Positions 38,002 through 47,576 are shown, counted from the first letter of the stretch. The stretch: 64,000 nucleotides of DNA from Sphingomonas sp. (GCF_019749955.1 NZ_JAIEPC010000064.1:34727-98726); one strand, 5' to 3'. The notes: generated by a model not told the origin, from the sequence alone. Program-made: numbers and translations.

Positions 38002-40824
38002 ATGACCTTCAAGATGTTCGCCCGCGCCGGTGTCGCGCTCGCCGCCATCACGCTTCCGCTTGCCGCCGCGCACGCGCAGGACGCCAAGCCTGCCCCGGTT
38101 GCCTCGCTGATCGCCAAAGTCGACATTCCCTATCAGAAATTCACGCTGCCCAACGGCCTGCGCGTGATCGTCCATACCGATCGCAAGGCGCCGGTCGTCG
38201 CGGTCAGCGTGTGGTACAATATCGGCTCGAAGTTCGAGCCCAAGGGCCGCACCGGCTTTGCCCACCTCTTCGAGCATTTGATGTTCAACGGATCGGAAAA
38301 TGCGCCCGGCGATTTCTTCGAACCGCTGAAGCAGGTTGGCGCGACCGATCTCAACGGCACCACCAATTATGATCGCACCAATTATTTCGAAACGGTGCCG
38401 ACGCCCGCGCTCGAAAAGGCGCTGTTCCTCGAAAGCGACCGCATGGGCTATCTGCTCGGCGCGGTGACGCAGGAAGTCCTCGATGAGCAGCGCGGCGTCG
38501 TCCAGAACGAAAAGCGCCAGGGCGACAACCAGCCCTATGGCCTGCGCCAGTATAAGCAGCTTGAAGGGCTGTTCCCCGCCGATCACCCCTATGGCCACTC
38601 CGTCATTGGCTCGCTCGCCGATCTTGATGCGGCCAGCCTTGATGATGTGAAGGGCTGGTTCCGCGATCACTATGGCCCGAACAACGCCGTGCTGGTGCTC
38701 GCAGGCGACATCGATCTCGCCACCGCCAAGACGCTGGTCACCAAATATTTCGGCAAGATCAAAGCTGGCCCAGCCACCGATCTGCCGACCGTGTCGATCC
38801 CAACGCTTGCCGCGCCCAAGAGCGACGTGATCCACGACCGCGTTGGTGCTGCCCTCGTCACCCGCCAATGGGCGGTGCCGGGGCTGAACGACAAGGATGC
38901 CGCCTCGCTTCAGGCGGGCGCATCGGTGCTCGGCGCCCTGTCGAGCTCGCGGCTGGCGAACGCGCTCGTCCGCAAGGAAAAGCTCGCGATCCAGGTCAGT
39001 GCCGGGGTGCAGTCGCTGGCGCAGATCGGCATTTTCCAGGTGATCATGGTCGTGCGTCCGGGCGTCGATGTCGATGCCGCGAGCAAGCGGCTCGACGAAC
39101 TGGTCGCCGATTTCATCAAGACCGGCCCGACCGCCGATGAGCTCCAGCGGACGGTGACGAGCAGTGTGTCGCGCCGCATCGCGGGCCTCGAATCGGTTGG
39201 CGGCTTCGGTGGCAAGGCGGTCGCACTGGCGCAGGGCGAACTTTATTCGGCGGATCCCGGTTACTACAAGAAGCAGCTCGCCGCCCTTGCCGCGCAGACC
39301 CCTGCCACCGTGACCGCGGCGATGCAGAAATGGCTGACGCGCCCCGTCTATAACCTGTCGATCGTTGCCGGCCCCCGCGAAGCAGGGACCGATGTCGCGG
39401 CGGCGCCCAAGCCGCTCGTCAGCCCGCCCGATCTGAAGCCCGCCAATTCGCGCGCCGAAGCGAACCCCGATGTCGGCGCCGTGGGCAATCTGGTGTTCCC
39501 CAAGGTGCAGCGTGCCAAGCTGTCGAATGGCATCGAAGTCGTTTACGCCCAGCGCACCGCGGTGCCGATCACCCGCGCATTGATCAGCTTTGATGCCGGG
39601 GCCGTCGCCAATCCCGCCGACAAGCTCGGCACGCAGCAGCTGACGCTGGCGATGCTCGACGAAGGCACGACCACGCGCGATTCGATCGCGATCGCCGAAG
39701 CGCAGGAGCGGCTCGGCGCGTCGATCGGGCAGGGCGCAAGCGCCGACCGTACTTTCTTGAGCGTCGACGCGCCGAGCGCGAATGCGGCAGGCGCGTTCGA
39801 TCTGTTTGCCGACATTGTCCGCAATCCTGCCTTCACGCCCGAGGAAGTCGCGCGGCTGCGCAATAGCCAGCTCGCGGGCATTCAGCAGGAGCTCACCAAT
39901 CCCGGCGGCCTTGCCGGTCGCGTGCTGCCCAAGCTGATCTACGGCCCCTCTGCCTATGCCAAAACGGCGGGCCAGGGCGGCGATCCGGCTGCGGTCGCCA
40001 AGCTGACGCGCGACGATCTGGTGGCGTTCCAACAGGCGTGGATCCGGCCCGAAAAGGCGAAGATGTTCGTCGTGTCGGACGTGCCGCTTGCCCAGTTGCT
40101 GCCGCTTCTTGACCGCGAATTTGGCGACTGGAAGGGTGTGGGAGCGCCCGGCGCCAAGGATCTGAGCGTCGCTGCAGTCCAGAGCGCCCCGAAAATCGTG
40201 CTGATCGATCGACCTGATTCGCCGCAGTCGCTGATCACCGCCGGGCAGCTGACACCGCTCAAGGGCAGTGAGGACCTTCTCAACTACCAGACCGCCAATG
40301 ACGTCCTTGGCGGTGATTTCCTGTCGCGCATCAACCTCGACCTGCGCGAAACCAAGCATTGGTCCTATGGCGCAGGCGGCGGCTTCGGCCAGACCGAACA
40401 ATTGGTGACCTATCGTATCAATGCGCCGGTGCAGGCCGACCGTACGGGCGATTCGATCAAATCGCTGCAAGCCGATCTGAAGGACTTTTTGACCAGCAAG
40501 GGCATTACCGAGGCCGAATTCACCCGCACGATCAACGGTGCGACGCGCGAACTTGCGGGCAATTTCGAAACCGCGAGTGCCGTACTGTCGGCGATGCTCG
40601 ACAATGATCAGTATAAGCGGCCCGACGATTATTATGCGACGATCAGCCAAAAATATCGCGCGATGACGCGCGAACAGCTTGACGCTGCGGCACGCAGGGC
40701 GATCGACCCTGACAAGTTCGTCTGGGTCGTCGTCGGCGATGCCAAAGTCGTGCGCGCGCAGCTTGACTCGGTTGGCTTGCCGGTTGAGGTGGTGCCCGCC
40801 GCGTCCGTGGCGGGCGCGAAGTAA
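38002..40824 (+). CDS. M16 insulinase-family metalloprotease, two-domain fusion
   Basis: This 940-residue exported protein has a signal peptide (MTFKMFARAGVALAAITLPL, AAAHAQ). The N-terminal half carries the inverse zinc motif HxxEH (His88-Leu-Phe-Glu91-His92 in FAHLFEHLMF) and the distal ligand Glu170 in VVQNEKRQG. A second, catalytically inactive M16 unit begins near residue 500 (FPKVQRAKLSNGIEVVYAQR). The two halves are fused, as in PqqL-type proteins. AGAGGA lies upstream of the ATG. It probably acts on peptides in the periplasm. Confidence 0.93.
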   Translation: MTFKMFARAGVALAAITLPLAAAHAQDAKPAPVASLIAKVDIPYQKFTLPNGLRVIVHTDRKAPVVAVSVWYNIGSKFEPKGRTGFAHLFEHLMFNGSENAPGDFFEPLKQVGATDLNGTTNYDRTNYFETVPTPALEKALFLESDRMGYLLGAVTQEVLDEQRGVVQNEKRQGDNQPYGLRQYKQLEGLFPADHPYGHSVIGSLADLDAASLDDVKGWFRDHYGPNNAVLVLAGDIDLATAKTLVTKYFGKIKAGPATDLPTVSIPTLAAPKSDVIHDRVGAALVTRQWAVPGLNDKDAASLQAGASVLGALSSSRLANALVRKEKLAIQVSAGVQSLAQIGIFQVIMVVRPGVDVDAASKRLDELVADFIKTGPTADELQRTVTSSVSRRIAGLESVGGFGGKAVALAQGELYSADPGYYKKQLAALAAQTPATVTAAMQKWLTRPVYNLSIVAGPREAGTDVAAAPKPLVSPPDLKPANSRAEANPDVGAVGNLVFPKVQRAKLSNGIEVVYAQRTAVPITRALISFDAGAVANPADKLGTQQLTLAMLDEGTTTRDSIAIAEAQERLGASIGQGASADRTFLSVDAPSANAAGAFDLFADIVRNPAFTPEEVARLRNSQLAGIQQELTNPGGLAGRVLPKLIYGPSAYAKTAGQGGDPAAVAKLTRDDLVAFQQAWIRPEKAKMFVVSDVPLAQLLPLLDREFGDWKGVGAPGAKDLSVAAVQSAPKIVLIDRPDSPQSLITAGQLTPLKGSEDLLNYQTANDVLGGDFLSRINLDLRETKHWSYGAGGGFGQTEQLVTYRINAPVQADRTGDSIKSLQADLKDFLTSKGITEAEFTRTINGATRELAGNFETASAVLSAMLDNDQYKRPDDYYATISQKYRAMTREQLDAAARRAIDPDKFVWVVVGDAKVVRAQLDSVGLPVEVVPAASVAGAK

Positions 40825-40840
40825 ATCAGGAGAGACGCAC

Positions 40841-41143
40841 ATGTCCGCAGTGGATGGCACCTGGGAAACCGTCGTTAAATCGCCGCTTGGCGACCAGAAG
40901 TCGACGATCACCGTCAAGAGCGACGGCAATAGCTGGACCGGCACGAGTTCGGGCCAGATGGGATCGGTTGAGATCACCGATGGCACGCTCGATGGCAACA
41001 CGCTCAACTGGACGATGGCCATGACGGTGCCGATGCCGATGACGCTGACCTGCAGCGCGACGGTCGACGGCGACACCATCACCGGGTCGATCGGCGCTGG
41101 CGCCTTTGGCAGCTTCCCGATGACGGGCAGCCGCGTCGCCTGA
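40841..41143 (+). CDS. small protein of unknown function
   Basis: This 100-residue protein reads MSAVDGTWETVVKSPLGDQK, then STITVKSDGNSWTGTSSGQM. The alternating pattern and repeated Gly/Asp turns suggest a small beta-barrel or sheet protein. There is no signal peptide. AGGAGAG precedes the ATG. It sits 16 bp behind the M16 protease and is closed by a strong terminator, so the two form one unit. I cannot name a function. Confidence 0.75.
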   Translation: MSAVDGTWETVVKSPLGDQKSTITVKSDGNSWTGTSSGQMGSVEITDGTLDGNTLNWTMAMTVPMPMTLTCSATVDGDTITGSIGAGAFGSFPMTGSRVA

Positions 41144-41171
41144 TTGGCGAAGTGTGATGATGATTTGGCGG

Positions 41172-41210
41172 GGCCTCGCTTTCCAACCGGAAAGCGGGGC
41201 CTTTGCTTTT
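41172..41210 (+). terminator. rho-independent terminator
   Basis: GGCCTCGCTTTCC (41172-41184), an AACC loop and GGAAAGCGGGGCC (41189-41201) pair with one mismatch. TTTGCTTTT follows. It lies 28 bp past the stop at 41143. Confidence 0.85.
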
Positions 41211-41219
41211 GTGGCGCTG

Positions 41220-42281
41220 CTACCGCACCAGCCGCGTGATGTGTCCCATCTTGCGGCCTGCACGTTCGGTCTTGCCGTATAGGTGCAAATGCGCGCCGGG
41301 CTGTTCGAGGGCCGCCAGCCAGCCGCGCGCCTGATCGCCGATCAGATTATCCATCACCACTTCGCGCGCCGTCAGTCCGGTATCGCCCAGCGGCAGGCCG
41401 CAAATCGCGCGGATATGGTTCTCGAACTGCGACGTGACCGCGCCCTCGATCGTCCAATGCCCCGAATTATGGACGCGCGGCGCCATTTCGTTGAACACCG
41501 GCCCCGCCTCGGTCGCAAAGAATTCGCACGCCAGCACGCCAACATAATCGAGCGTGTCGGCGATCCGCCCCGCGATCACCGCCGCTTCGCTCCACTGCCG
41601 TGCGATCTCGACCGGCGCGGGTAGCGTCGAGCGTGCGAGAATGCCGCCCTGATGCTCGTTCCACGGCGGCGGATAGCTGACCATCGCGCCATCGGCACCC
41701 CGCGCCACGATGATCGAAAACTCATGGCTGAAATTGACAAAGCCTTCGAGGATCGCGGGGCGCTTGCCGATTGCGCTCCACGCGGCGGCGGCATCGGCGG
41801 GGCTGGCGATCCGCGCCTGCCCGCGCCCGTCATAACCGAGCCGGAGCGTCTTCAGGATGGCGGGCGCGCCAATGTCCGCGACCGCCGCCTCGACATCGGC
41901 CAGCGTCGACACCTTCGCCCAAGGCGCCGTCCGCCCGCCGAGCGCTGCAACGAAGCTCTTCTCATTCACCCGGTCCTGCGCAATCGCCAGCGCCGCCGGG
42001 GCCGGATGCACGGGCACTTTTTCCGCCAGATAGTCGATCGGGTCGAGCTCGATATTCTCGAACTCATAGGTGATGACGTCGCAGGCGGCGGCGAAGTCGT
42101 CGAGCACGATGCGGTTCTGATAATCGGCGCGGATGAAGCTCGACGCGGTCTGCGCGGCGACGGCTTCCTCGTCGGGCGCGAGCACCAAGGTGCGATAGCC
42201 GAGCTGCGCGGCCGCCGCCCCGAGCATCCGCCCGAGCTGGCCACCGCCCAAAATGCCGATCGTGCTGCCGGGCGGAATCAC
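41220..42281 (-). CDS. purK: 5-(carboxyamino)imidazole ribonucleotide synthase
   Basis: This 353-residue ATP-grasp enzyme makes N5-CAIR from AIR, bicarbonate and ATP. The opening [20 protein letters not shown] and the C-terminal [20 protein letters not shown] with [15 protein letters not shown] are diagnostic. [18 protein letters not shown] is the ATP-binding loop. It overlaps purE by 4 bp (ATGA) and is translated directly after it. The terminator at 41172 separates it from the convergent gene. Confidence 0.97.
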   Translation of the reverse strand: MIPPGSTIGILGGGQLGRMLGAAAAQLGYRTLVLAPDEEAVAAQTASSFIRADYQNRIVLDDFAAACDVITYEFENIELDPIDYLAEKVPVHPAPAALAIAQDRVNEKSFVAALGGRTAPWAKVSTLADVEAAVADIGAPAILKTLRLGYDGRGQARIASPADAAAAWSAIGKRPAILEGFVNFSHEFSIIVARGADGAMVSYPPPWNEHQGGILARSTLPAPVEIARQWSEAAVIAGRIADTLDYVGVLACEFFATEAGPVFNEMAPRVHNSGHWTIEGAVTSQFENHIRAICGLPLGDTGLTAREVVMDNLIGDQARGWLAALEQPGAHLHLYGKTERAGRKMGHITRLVR

Positions 42282-42757
42282 GCCGGGTCGGTCGCGACGC
42301 TATCGGTCTGCGCCGCCCGCCAAGCCTGGAGCCGCGCGCTGAGGTCCGCATCGCCGAGCGCGAGGATCGCCGCCGCCAGCAGCGCTGCATTCTTCGCCCC
42401 CGGTTTGCCGATCGCGAGCGTACCGACCGGGATGCCCGCAGGCATCTGCACGATCGACAGCAGGCTATCCATCCCGTCGAGCGCCTTTGACTGCACCGGC
42501 ACGCCGAGCACCGGCAAATGCGTCATCGACGCCGCCATCCCCGGCAAATGCGCGGCGCCCCCGGCGCCCGCGATAATGACCTTGAGACCGCGCTCGGCGG
42601 CGCTGGTCGCATAGTCGTAGAGCCGCTGCGGCGTGCGGTGCGCCGACACCACTTTGCTTTCGAACGTGACGCCCAGCTCGCCCAGCAGATCGGCGGCATG
42701 GTGCATCGTCTCCCAATCGGAGGTGCTGCCCATGATGATGCCGACGTGCGGGGTCAT
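42278..42757 (-). CDS. purE: 5-(carboxyamino)imidazole ribonucleotide mutase
   Basis: This 159-residue class I PurE converts N5-CAIR to [42 protein letters not shown] and [20 protein letters not shown] are the conserved signatures. Presence of purK next to it confirms the bacterial two-step route rather than the AIR carboxylase route. Confidence 0.98.
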   Translation of the reverse strand: MTPHVGIIMGSTSDWETMHHAADLLGELGVTFESKVVSAHRTPQRLYDYATSAAERGLKVIIAGAGGAAHLPGMAASMTHLPVLGVPVQSKALDGMDSLLSIVQMPAGIPVGTLAIGKPGAKNAALLAAAILALGDADLSARLQAWRAAQTDSVATDPA

Positions 42758-42803
42758 TGGAGGGGGTTAGCGGGACGGGCGCGTCAGGGCAACTCCACCC
42801 GGC

Positions 42804-42829
42804 GGAACATGCATGGCTCGCGGCGAGTT
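42804..42829 (+). promoter_or_regulatory. candidate EcfG (general stress response) promoter
   Basis: GGAAC (42804-42808), 17 bp, AGTT (42826-42829) matches the alphaproteobacterial general-stress consensus GGAAC-N16/17-CGTT with one mismatch. It leaves a leader of about 30 bp to the ATG at 42863. Confidence 0.45.
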
Positions 42830-42862
42830 GAACGCAGCAAGGCCCACCCGAAGGAACCACAT

Positions 42863-43540
42863 ATGACCCGTATCCTCTCGACACTATCGCTCGCGGCACT
42901 ATCCACCGCGCTCGTCTTTGCGAGCCCCGCACACGCACAGGGCAAGGCCGATCGCGCGCACGCCGCCATTGCCGCCGCGCAGGCCAAGATCGATGCCGCC
43001 AACAAGATCGGTGCGACCGGCGAAGTTCCCCGCCTCCAGGCCGAAGCCGCCGCGATGCTGCGCAAGGCCAGGGAAGAAGTCGCGAACGGGCAGAAGGACG
43101 AAGCCATCGCCGATGCCAATCGCGCGGCGATGCTCGCCGACACCGCAATGGGCGAGACCCAGCAAGCCAAGGCGCTCGATCAGCGCGCAGCCACGTCCGA
43201 TGCCAACCGTGCGACCGCGTCTGCCCAAGCCGATGCTGCCGCCGCCAACGAACGCGCAGCCGCTGCGGAACGTGCAGCCGCTGCATCGGCCTTGGATGCC
43301 GAACGCGCGCGCAACGCCCCGCCCGCGCCCCCAGTCGTGTTCGTGACCCCGCCCGCGCCCGTCACGCCGCCGACCACGACGATGACGGTCAGCACCGAAA
43401 CCGCCGAGCGCCCCGCGCCGGTCGTTGCGACCAAGCATGTCGTGCGTAAACGGATCGTCCGTCACACTGTCGTGCGCAAATCCGCACCTCGTACCGTGGT
43501 CGCAAAGACCACGACGACGGTAAAGACCGAGCAGAACTGA
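42863..43540 (+). CDS. exported Ala-rich coiled-coil protein
   Basis: This 225-residue protein has a signal peptide (MTRILSTLSLAALSTALVFA, SPAHAQ). A long Ala/Glu-rich helical region follows (about 27-145), resembling DUF4398-type coiled coils, with repeats such as ANERAAAAERAAAAS. A Pro-rich stretch leads to a strongly basic Val/Thr C-terminus (KHVVRKRIVRHTVVRKSAPR). The basic tail might contact peptidoglycan or LPS; this is inference. AAGGA precedes the ATG. The upstream element suggests general-stress control. Confidence 0.72.
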   Translation: MTRILSTLSLAALSTALVFASPAHAQGKADRAHAAIAAAQAKIDAANKIGATGEVPRLQAEAAAMLRKAREEVANGQKDEAIADANRAAMLADTAMGETQQAKALDQRAATSDANRATASAQADAAAANERAAAAERAAAASALDAERARNAPPAPPVVFVTPPAPVTPPTTTMTVSTETAERPAPVVATKHVVRKRIVRHTVVRKSAPRTVVAKTTTTVKTEQN

Positions 43541-43567
43541 GCCAAATCCAGTTCCCCCGCCGAAGCG

Positions 43568-44023
43568 TCAGTGTTTCGGCGGGCGAGTCGTTGCGGGCGG
43601 TGGCCCCAATTCGGCGTCGGGATCGACCAGTCTGGTCAAAAGTTTGAGGCCAACCGTCAGCGGGTCGCGCCCCCCGCCATAGCCATAAAGCCGCGCCTCG
43701 GCCTTCGAGCAGTTTCGCTGGCCGGCAAAGGGTCCGCAATCGGCAAAAGGCACCAGCACCGAAGCCGCCGATCGCGGCTCGCCGCGTACCGCACCGGTTC
43801 CGGCCAATGGGTCGCGCTCGACAGGGAGCGGCAGCCGGTAGCGCTCGCTGGCGGACTTGCTTGCGCACACCACGACGCTCGCGTCGGGCGCCGCCGATGT
43901 CGGCGTGCAGGGTTCGGCAGTGGTCAGCGTCTTGGCGCGGTCGATGGCGGCAGCGGCAGTCTGCGCGGTCGCCGGGTCGCTCAGGGCGATGCCAACCAGC
44001 AGCAGGGCGACGCTGGCGCGCAT
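43568..44023 (-). CDS. exported protein of unknown function
   Basis: This 151-residue protein has a signal peptide (MRASVALLLVGIALSDPATA). Four Cys occur in AEPCTPTSAAPDASVVVCAS and VPFADCGPFAGQRNCSKAEA, possibly forming two disulfides. I recognise no domain. It begins 6 bp after gpmA on the same strand and is probably its downstream partner in transcription. Confidence 0.65.
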   Translation of the reverse strand: MRASVALLLVGIALSDPATAQTAAAAIDRAKTLTTAEPCTPTSAAPDASVVVCASKSASERYRLPLPVERDPLAGTGAVRGEPRSAASVLVPFADCGPFAGQRNCSKAEARLYGYGGGRDPLTVGLKLLTRLVDPDAELGPPPATTRPPKH

Positions 44024-44029
44024 CGGCGG

Positions 44030-44716
44030 CTAGCGTTCGCTGAGATAGTAGCGCTCAACCTCGTTCAGCCCCGCATCGAGCTGATAGACAATCGGCTGGC
44101 CGGTCGGGATTTCGAGATGGGTGATCTCGTCGTCGGGGATGCCCGACAAATGCTTGACCAGCGCACGCAGCGAATTGCCGTGCGCGGAGATCAGCACCCG
44201 CTGGCCGTCGCGGAGTGCGGGCGCGATCGTTGCTTCCCAATAGGGCAGCACGCGCGCGATCGTGTCCTTCAGGCTTTCGGTCGCGGGCACGGTGATCCCG
44301 GCATAGCGGCGGTCATGCGACAGATCGAACGGCGATCCGGCCTCCATCGGCGGCGGCGGGATGTCGAAGCTGCGGCGCCAGATCTTGACCTGCGCGTCGC
44401 CGTGCTTGGCCGCCGTCTCGGCCTTGTCGAGCCCGGTCAGCCCGCCGTAATGCCGCTCGTTGAGGCGCCAGTCCTTTTCGACCGGCAGCCACAACCGCTG
44501 CATTTCCTCAAGCGCGAGATTGAGCGTCTTGATCGCGCGCGTTTGGAGCGACGTGAAACAGGCGTCGAAATCGAGGCCCTTGTCGCCCATCAGCCGCCCC
44601 GCCGCGCGCGCTTCGTCGATGCCTTGCGCGGTCAGATCGACATCCCACCAGCCGGTGAAGCGATTTTCGAGATTCCACGCCGACTGGCCGTGGCGGATCA
44701 GGACGAGGGTGGGCAT
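44030..44716 (-). CDS. gpmA: 2,3-bisphosphoglycerate-dependent phosphoglycerate mutase
   Basis: This 228-residue enzyme interconverts 2- and 3-phosphoglycerate. The catalytic histidine is in [20 protein letters not shown] (His8) and the second in [29 protein letters not shown] and [15 protein letters not shown] are typical of the dPGM group. With pyk at 48265 it supplies lower glycolysis. Confidence 0.97.
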   Translation of the reverse strand: MPTLVLIRHGQSAWNLENRFTGWWDVDLTAQGIDEARAAGRLMGDKGLDFDACFTSLQTRAIKTLNLALEEMQRLWLPVEKDWRLNERHYGGLTGLDKAETAAKHGDAQVKIWRRSFDIPPPPMEAGSPFDLSHDRRYAGITVPATESLKDTIARVLPYWEATIAPALRDGQRVLISAHGNSLRALVKHLSGIPDDEITHLEIPTGQPIVYQLDAGLNEVERYYLSER

Positions 44717-44780
44717 GCGGCGCGTCTCCAGCGTTTCCCCGCGCCCCTAAACTTCGTCCCGCGCGAAGTCGAGGGACGCT

Positions 44781-45899
44781 TCAGATGTCGTCGATCTGCG
44801 CCGCCAGCACTTCGAGGCAGGCATGCGCGAGCTTGCGACAACGCTCGGGCGACCAGCCGTGCACCGGATCGGGATTGGCGTCGTGATCCTTGAACGGCAT
44901 TTCGAGCGTCATCGCCACCGCGCCGAAGCGTTCGGCAAGCTGGTTGGTCGACATCGTCAGATTGGCTTTGCCCGCCGGTGATTTGGGATAGCCCATCTGC
45001 GTCTGGAAATCGGGCGTGTGCGCGGCGAGCGCATTCTGGAACCGGTAGAATTTGTCGCCGAGCGTGTCGTGCCAGCTCGGAATGCCTTCGAAGCCCGCGA
45101 TGAAATTGGCCGGGATTGCTTCGTCGCCATGCGCGTCGATCGCAAAGGCCACCCCGGTCGCGTCCATCGCGCTGCGCACACACAGCACTTCGGGGCTTTT
45201 TTCGGGGCTCGGCGTCGCCCATTCGCGGTTGAGGTTGATGCCCACCGCGTTGGTCCGCAGGTGACCCCGCGCAGAGCCGTCGGGATTCATGTTGGGGACG
45301 ATGTGGAAAGTCGCCTTTTCGAGCAGCGCGGCGGTTACCGGATCGGCCACGTCGGCAAGCCGCTCGAGCACGCCTTCGATCCAAAACTCCGCCATCGTCT
45401 CGCCGGGGTGCTGGCGGGCATAGAGCCACACCGGCTTGGCGCCACGGCCCACCGTGAAACTGTCGATCGGCTGCCCGTCGATCGAGCGACCGAGTTCGCG
45501 ATAGGCAAAGCCCGGCACTGCCGCATAGCGCGCGACCAGCGCATTATGGCGTTCGATCGTGTAGGGCGCGAAATAGGCGAACCATGCGAGTTGGCTATCG
45601 ATCGGTTGCGTAATTTCGAGCACGCCGTTGCGATAGCTGGTGTCCGCCAGCGTCCAGCTCTCACGGTCGCTGCTCACCCGTGCGCGGTAGCCGGGCCAGC
45701 CCATCGGATAGGCGGAGCCCGCCGCGTTCAGGATGCGCAGCGTCACCGTGCGCCCCTCAGCGCCCGCCACCCGGAAGTAAAACCACTGGTAAAATTCCGA
45801 CTCGTGATCGCGCACGATTTCGAGGTCGGCCGTGTCGCCGTCGATGCCGACGACGTGGATGTTGCCGCCGTCGAAGGCGCTGGTGATGCTGAGGCTCAT
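44781..45899 (-). CDS. M14-family carboxypeptidase, cytosolic carboxypeptidase-like
   Basis: This 372-residue protein has an N-terminal beta domain typical of the CCP/AGTPBP1 group (ESEFYQWFYFRVAGAEGRTV). The M14 zinc site follows: HPGE in YARQHPGETMAEFWIEGV and the third ligand in AIDAHGDE. NPDGSARGHLRTNAVGINLN and REW bind substrate. The catalytic Glu is in AVAMTLEMPFKD. No signal peptide is visible. Bacterial CCPs hydrolyse C-terminal residues of peptides; the target is unknown. It overlaps the DUF4136-like gene by 4 bp. Confidence 0.9.
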   Translation of the reverse strand: MSLSITSAFDGGNIHVVGIDGDTADLEIVRDHESEFYQWFYFRVAGAEGRTVTLRILNAAGSAYPMGWPGYRARVSSDRESWTLADTSYRNGVLEITQPIDSQLAWFAYFAPYTIERHNALVARYAAVPGFAYRELGRSIDGQPIDSFTVGRGAKPVWLYARQHPGETMAEFWIEGVLERLADVADPVTAALLEKATFHIVPNMNPDGSARGHLRTNAVGINLNREWATPSPEKSPEVLCVRSAMDATGVAFAIDAHGDEAIPANFIAGFEGIPSWHDTLGDKFYRFQNALAAHTPDFQTQMGYPKSPAGKANLTMSTNQLAERFGAVAMTLEMPFKDHDANPDPVHGWSPERCRKLAHACLEVLAAQIDDI

Positions 45900-46507
45900 G
45901 GCACGCTGATAGTGCGCCCCGACTCACCCGGAAACCCCTTGAACAGCGCTTGCGCCAATTTGCGCGCGGTCGCAGGCGGCTGGGCGTCGGGCGATCGGGT
46001 ATCGGCTTCGGTGATCGCGCGGCCTTCCCACACGATTTCGCCCGCCGCGCCGCGCCGCATCTGCACGCCGAGTTCGGTGACATAGGCCTCGCGCGCGCGC
46101 TTCTTGCCGACGCCGAAGCCAATGCTCGCCCCGCCGCCAACCCCGCCACCGATTCCGCCGCCAAAGCTGCCGCCGCCGATGCCGATCGTCACCGGCGACC
46201 GTGGCGGCTCGACTTCGCGAATCGTCCGCCCGACGGTGAAGCTTGCGACCAGCGGCGCGCTCTGATCACCCGCCGCAAAGCCTTGCGCCGCCATCGCGTC
46301 GCGAATCGCGCCCGCATAAAGCTCGCCTTCGAGCCCCGCAATATTGGTCGCGACCGGATTGGCGATGACAAGCACGGCGCCACGATCGAGCGGCGCATTG
46401 AGGTGGAAGCGCGTGACCTTGACCGGAGCAGCCGTTTGGCAGCCGCCCAGCATCAGCGCGGGCGCCGCCACCCAACCCATCAAAGCCACGAATATCGTCT
46501 TGCGCAT
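45896..46507 (-). CDS. DUF4136-like lipoprotein
   Basis: This 203-residue protein carries a lipobox (ALMLGGC, acylation Cys about 22). The remainder resembles the DUF4136 family, with VTRFHLNAPLDRGAVLVIAN and a Gly-rich loop (GGGSFGGGIGGGVGGG) in the middle. Function is unknown. It is translationally coupled to the downstream carboxypeptidase. Confidence 0.75.
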   Translation of the reverse strand: MRKTIFVALMGWVAAPALMLGGCQTAAPVKVTRFHLNAPLDRGAVLVIANPVATNIAGLEGELYAGAIRDAMAAQGFAAGDQSAPLVASFTVGRTIREVEPPRSPVTIGIGGGSFGGGIGGGVGGGASIGFGVGKKRAREAYVTELGVQMRRGAAGEIVWEGRAITEADTRSPDAQPPATARKLAQALFKGFPGESGRTISVP

Positions 46508-46665
46508 CGCCGGAACCTTTTCCCGTTGTTACGCCCCCAACGCTCAATCGGCGAAATCGCTGCGCCGCGCCACCAAAAAGCGGTCGCAAGCTTGACTTGA
46601 AGCCCCTGTCTCTGTAGCGGCGCGGACTTTCCCGAATTCAAGCTCAAACGAGAAGCGAATCGATC

Positions 46666-46791
46666 ATGAAGATCCGCAATTCCCTGAAGTCGCTCAAAGG
46701 GCGTCACCGCGATAACCGCGTGATCCGTCGCCGTGGCCGCACTTATGTGATCAACAAGACCAACCGCCGGTTCAAGGCGCGTCAAGGCTGA
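46666..46791 (+). CDS. rpmJ: 50S ribosomal protein L36 (zinc-less type)
   Basis: This 41-residue protein reads [20 protein letters not shown] and then [20 protein letters not shown]. It is L36 of the form without the four zinc Cys, which is the usual form in alphaproteobacteria. A TTGACT-N17-TAGCGG promoter match lies at 46592-46620. The gene is surrounded by short hairpins (46797-46817, 46861-46885). Confidence 0.97.
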   Translation: MKIRNSLKSLKGRHRDNRVIRRRGRTYVINKTNRRFKARQG

Positions 46792-46796
46792 GGCAG

Positions 46797-46817
46797 CGGA
46801 TTAGCAGAGCTAATCCG
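46797..46817 (+). terminator. hairpin after rpmJ, no U-run
   Basis: CGGATTAGC, an AGA loop and GCTAATCCG form a perfect 9-bp stem 6 bp after the L36 stop. There is no U-run, so it may stabilise the 3' end or act as a weak terminator. Confidence 0.45.
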
Positions 46818-46860
46818 CGAATGGCCGAAGCCCGGCCGACGGCGCGCCAGCGCTGATCGA

Positions 46861-46885
46861 CGACACGGGATTTATTCCCGTGTCG
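46861..46885. repeat. perfect 10-bp hairpin before the HAD gene
   Basis: CGACACGGGA, TTTAT, TCCCGTGTCG. It ends 15 bp before the HAD start and just before its ribosome site (AGGAG 46891-46895), so it could limit read-through from rpmJ or affect initiation. Confidence 0.5.
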
Positions 46886-46900
46886 GGTTCAGGAGCCAGA

Positions 46901-47533
46901 ATGAGCAAGCCGACTGCCGTCATCTTCGATGTCGGCATGGTGCTGTACGACTGGAACCCGCGCTACCTCTACGCGAAGGTTTTTACAGAGCGCTCGATCG
47001 GCGACGATCGGGCGCTTGATGCGTTTCTCGACACGGTGGTCACGCGCGCCTGGCATTTCCAGCATGATGCCGGGCGGCCCTTTGCCGAGACTTCGGTCGA
47101 GCTGATTGCCGAGTTCCCGGAGCACGCCGAGCTGATCGCGATGTGGGGCCCGCGTTTTCTGGAGACGATGGGCGATCCGATCCCCGGCATGCCCGAGCTC
47201 GTCGCCGAACTCGACGCAGCGGGCGTGCCGCTGTTTGCGATCACCAATTTCTCGGGCGAATTCTGGCGGCCGTTCCGCGCGCGCGAAGCCTGGCTGTTCG
47301 ACCGCTTCCGCGACATCGTCGTGTCGGGCGACGAAAAGCTGATGAAGCCCGACCCGGCGATCTACACGCTCGCGCTGGAACGCTTCGGACTCCAGGCGGA
47401 GGAAGCGATGTTCGTTGATGATAATGTGGCCAACGTCGAGGCGGCGGCGGCGATGGGGATTGCGGCACATCATTTCGTGGGTGCGGAAAGTCTCCGCAGC
47501 GACCTCGCAACCGTCGGAATCCTTGCTTCCTAG
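46901..47533 (+). CDS. HAD-superfamily hydrolase
   Basis: This 210-residue protein has motif I variant VIFDVGMVLYDWNPR (the nucleophile Asp12 is followed by V-G instead of the usual two-residue x-D). Motif II is FAITNFS, motif III KLMKPDPAIY, and motif IV MFVDDNVANVEAA. This is the YihX/epoxide-hydrolase-like HAD group, probably a sugar-phosphate phosphatase. AGGAG lies 5 bp before ATG 46901. Confidence 0.9.
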   Translation: MSKPTAVIFDVGMVLYDWNPRYLYAKVFTERSIGDDRALDAFLDTVVTRAWHFQHDAGRPFAETSVELIAEFPEHAELIAMWGPRFLETMGDPIPGMPELVAELDAAGVPLFAITNFSGEFWRPFRAREAWLFDRFRDIVVSGDEKLMKPDPAIYTLALERFGLQAEEAMFVDDNVANVEAAAAMGIAAHHFVGAESLRSDLATVGILAS

Positions 47534-47543
47534 CACGTTTTTG

Positions 47544-47559
47544 TGTACATGCGTGTACG
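47544..47559 (+). promoter_or_regulatory. candidate Phd/YefM-type operator
   Basis: TGTACA (47544-47549) and TGTACG (47554-47559) are spaced exactly 10 bp apart, 18 bp before the antitoxin start. YefM-family antitoxins bind operators with a TGTACA core, so this is a plausible autoregulatory site. Confidence 0.5.
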
Positions 47560-47576
47560 CAATTGGAGTGATCGTC

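Noticed and set aside
37873..41082. Long open frame on the minus strand opposite the M16 protease
   Set aside because: The opposite strand encodes a complete, motif-rich M16 protein; the antisense frame is Arg/His-rich and lacks any recognisable domain, as expected of a shadow in GC-rich DNA.
46666..46791. Unusual L36 lacking zinc Cys
   Set aside because: This zinc-less form is standard in alphaproteobacteria.
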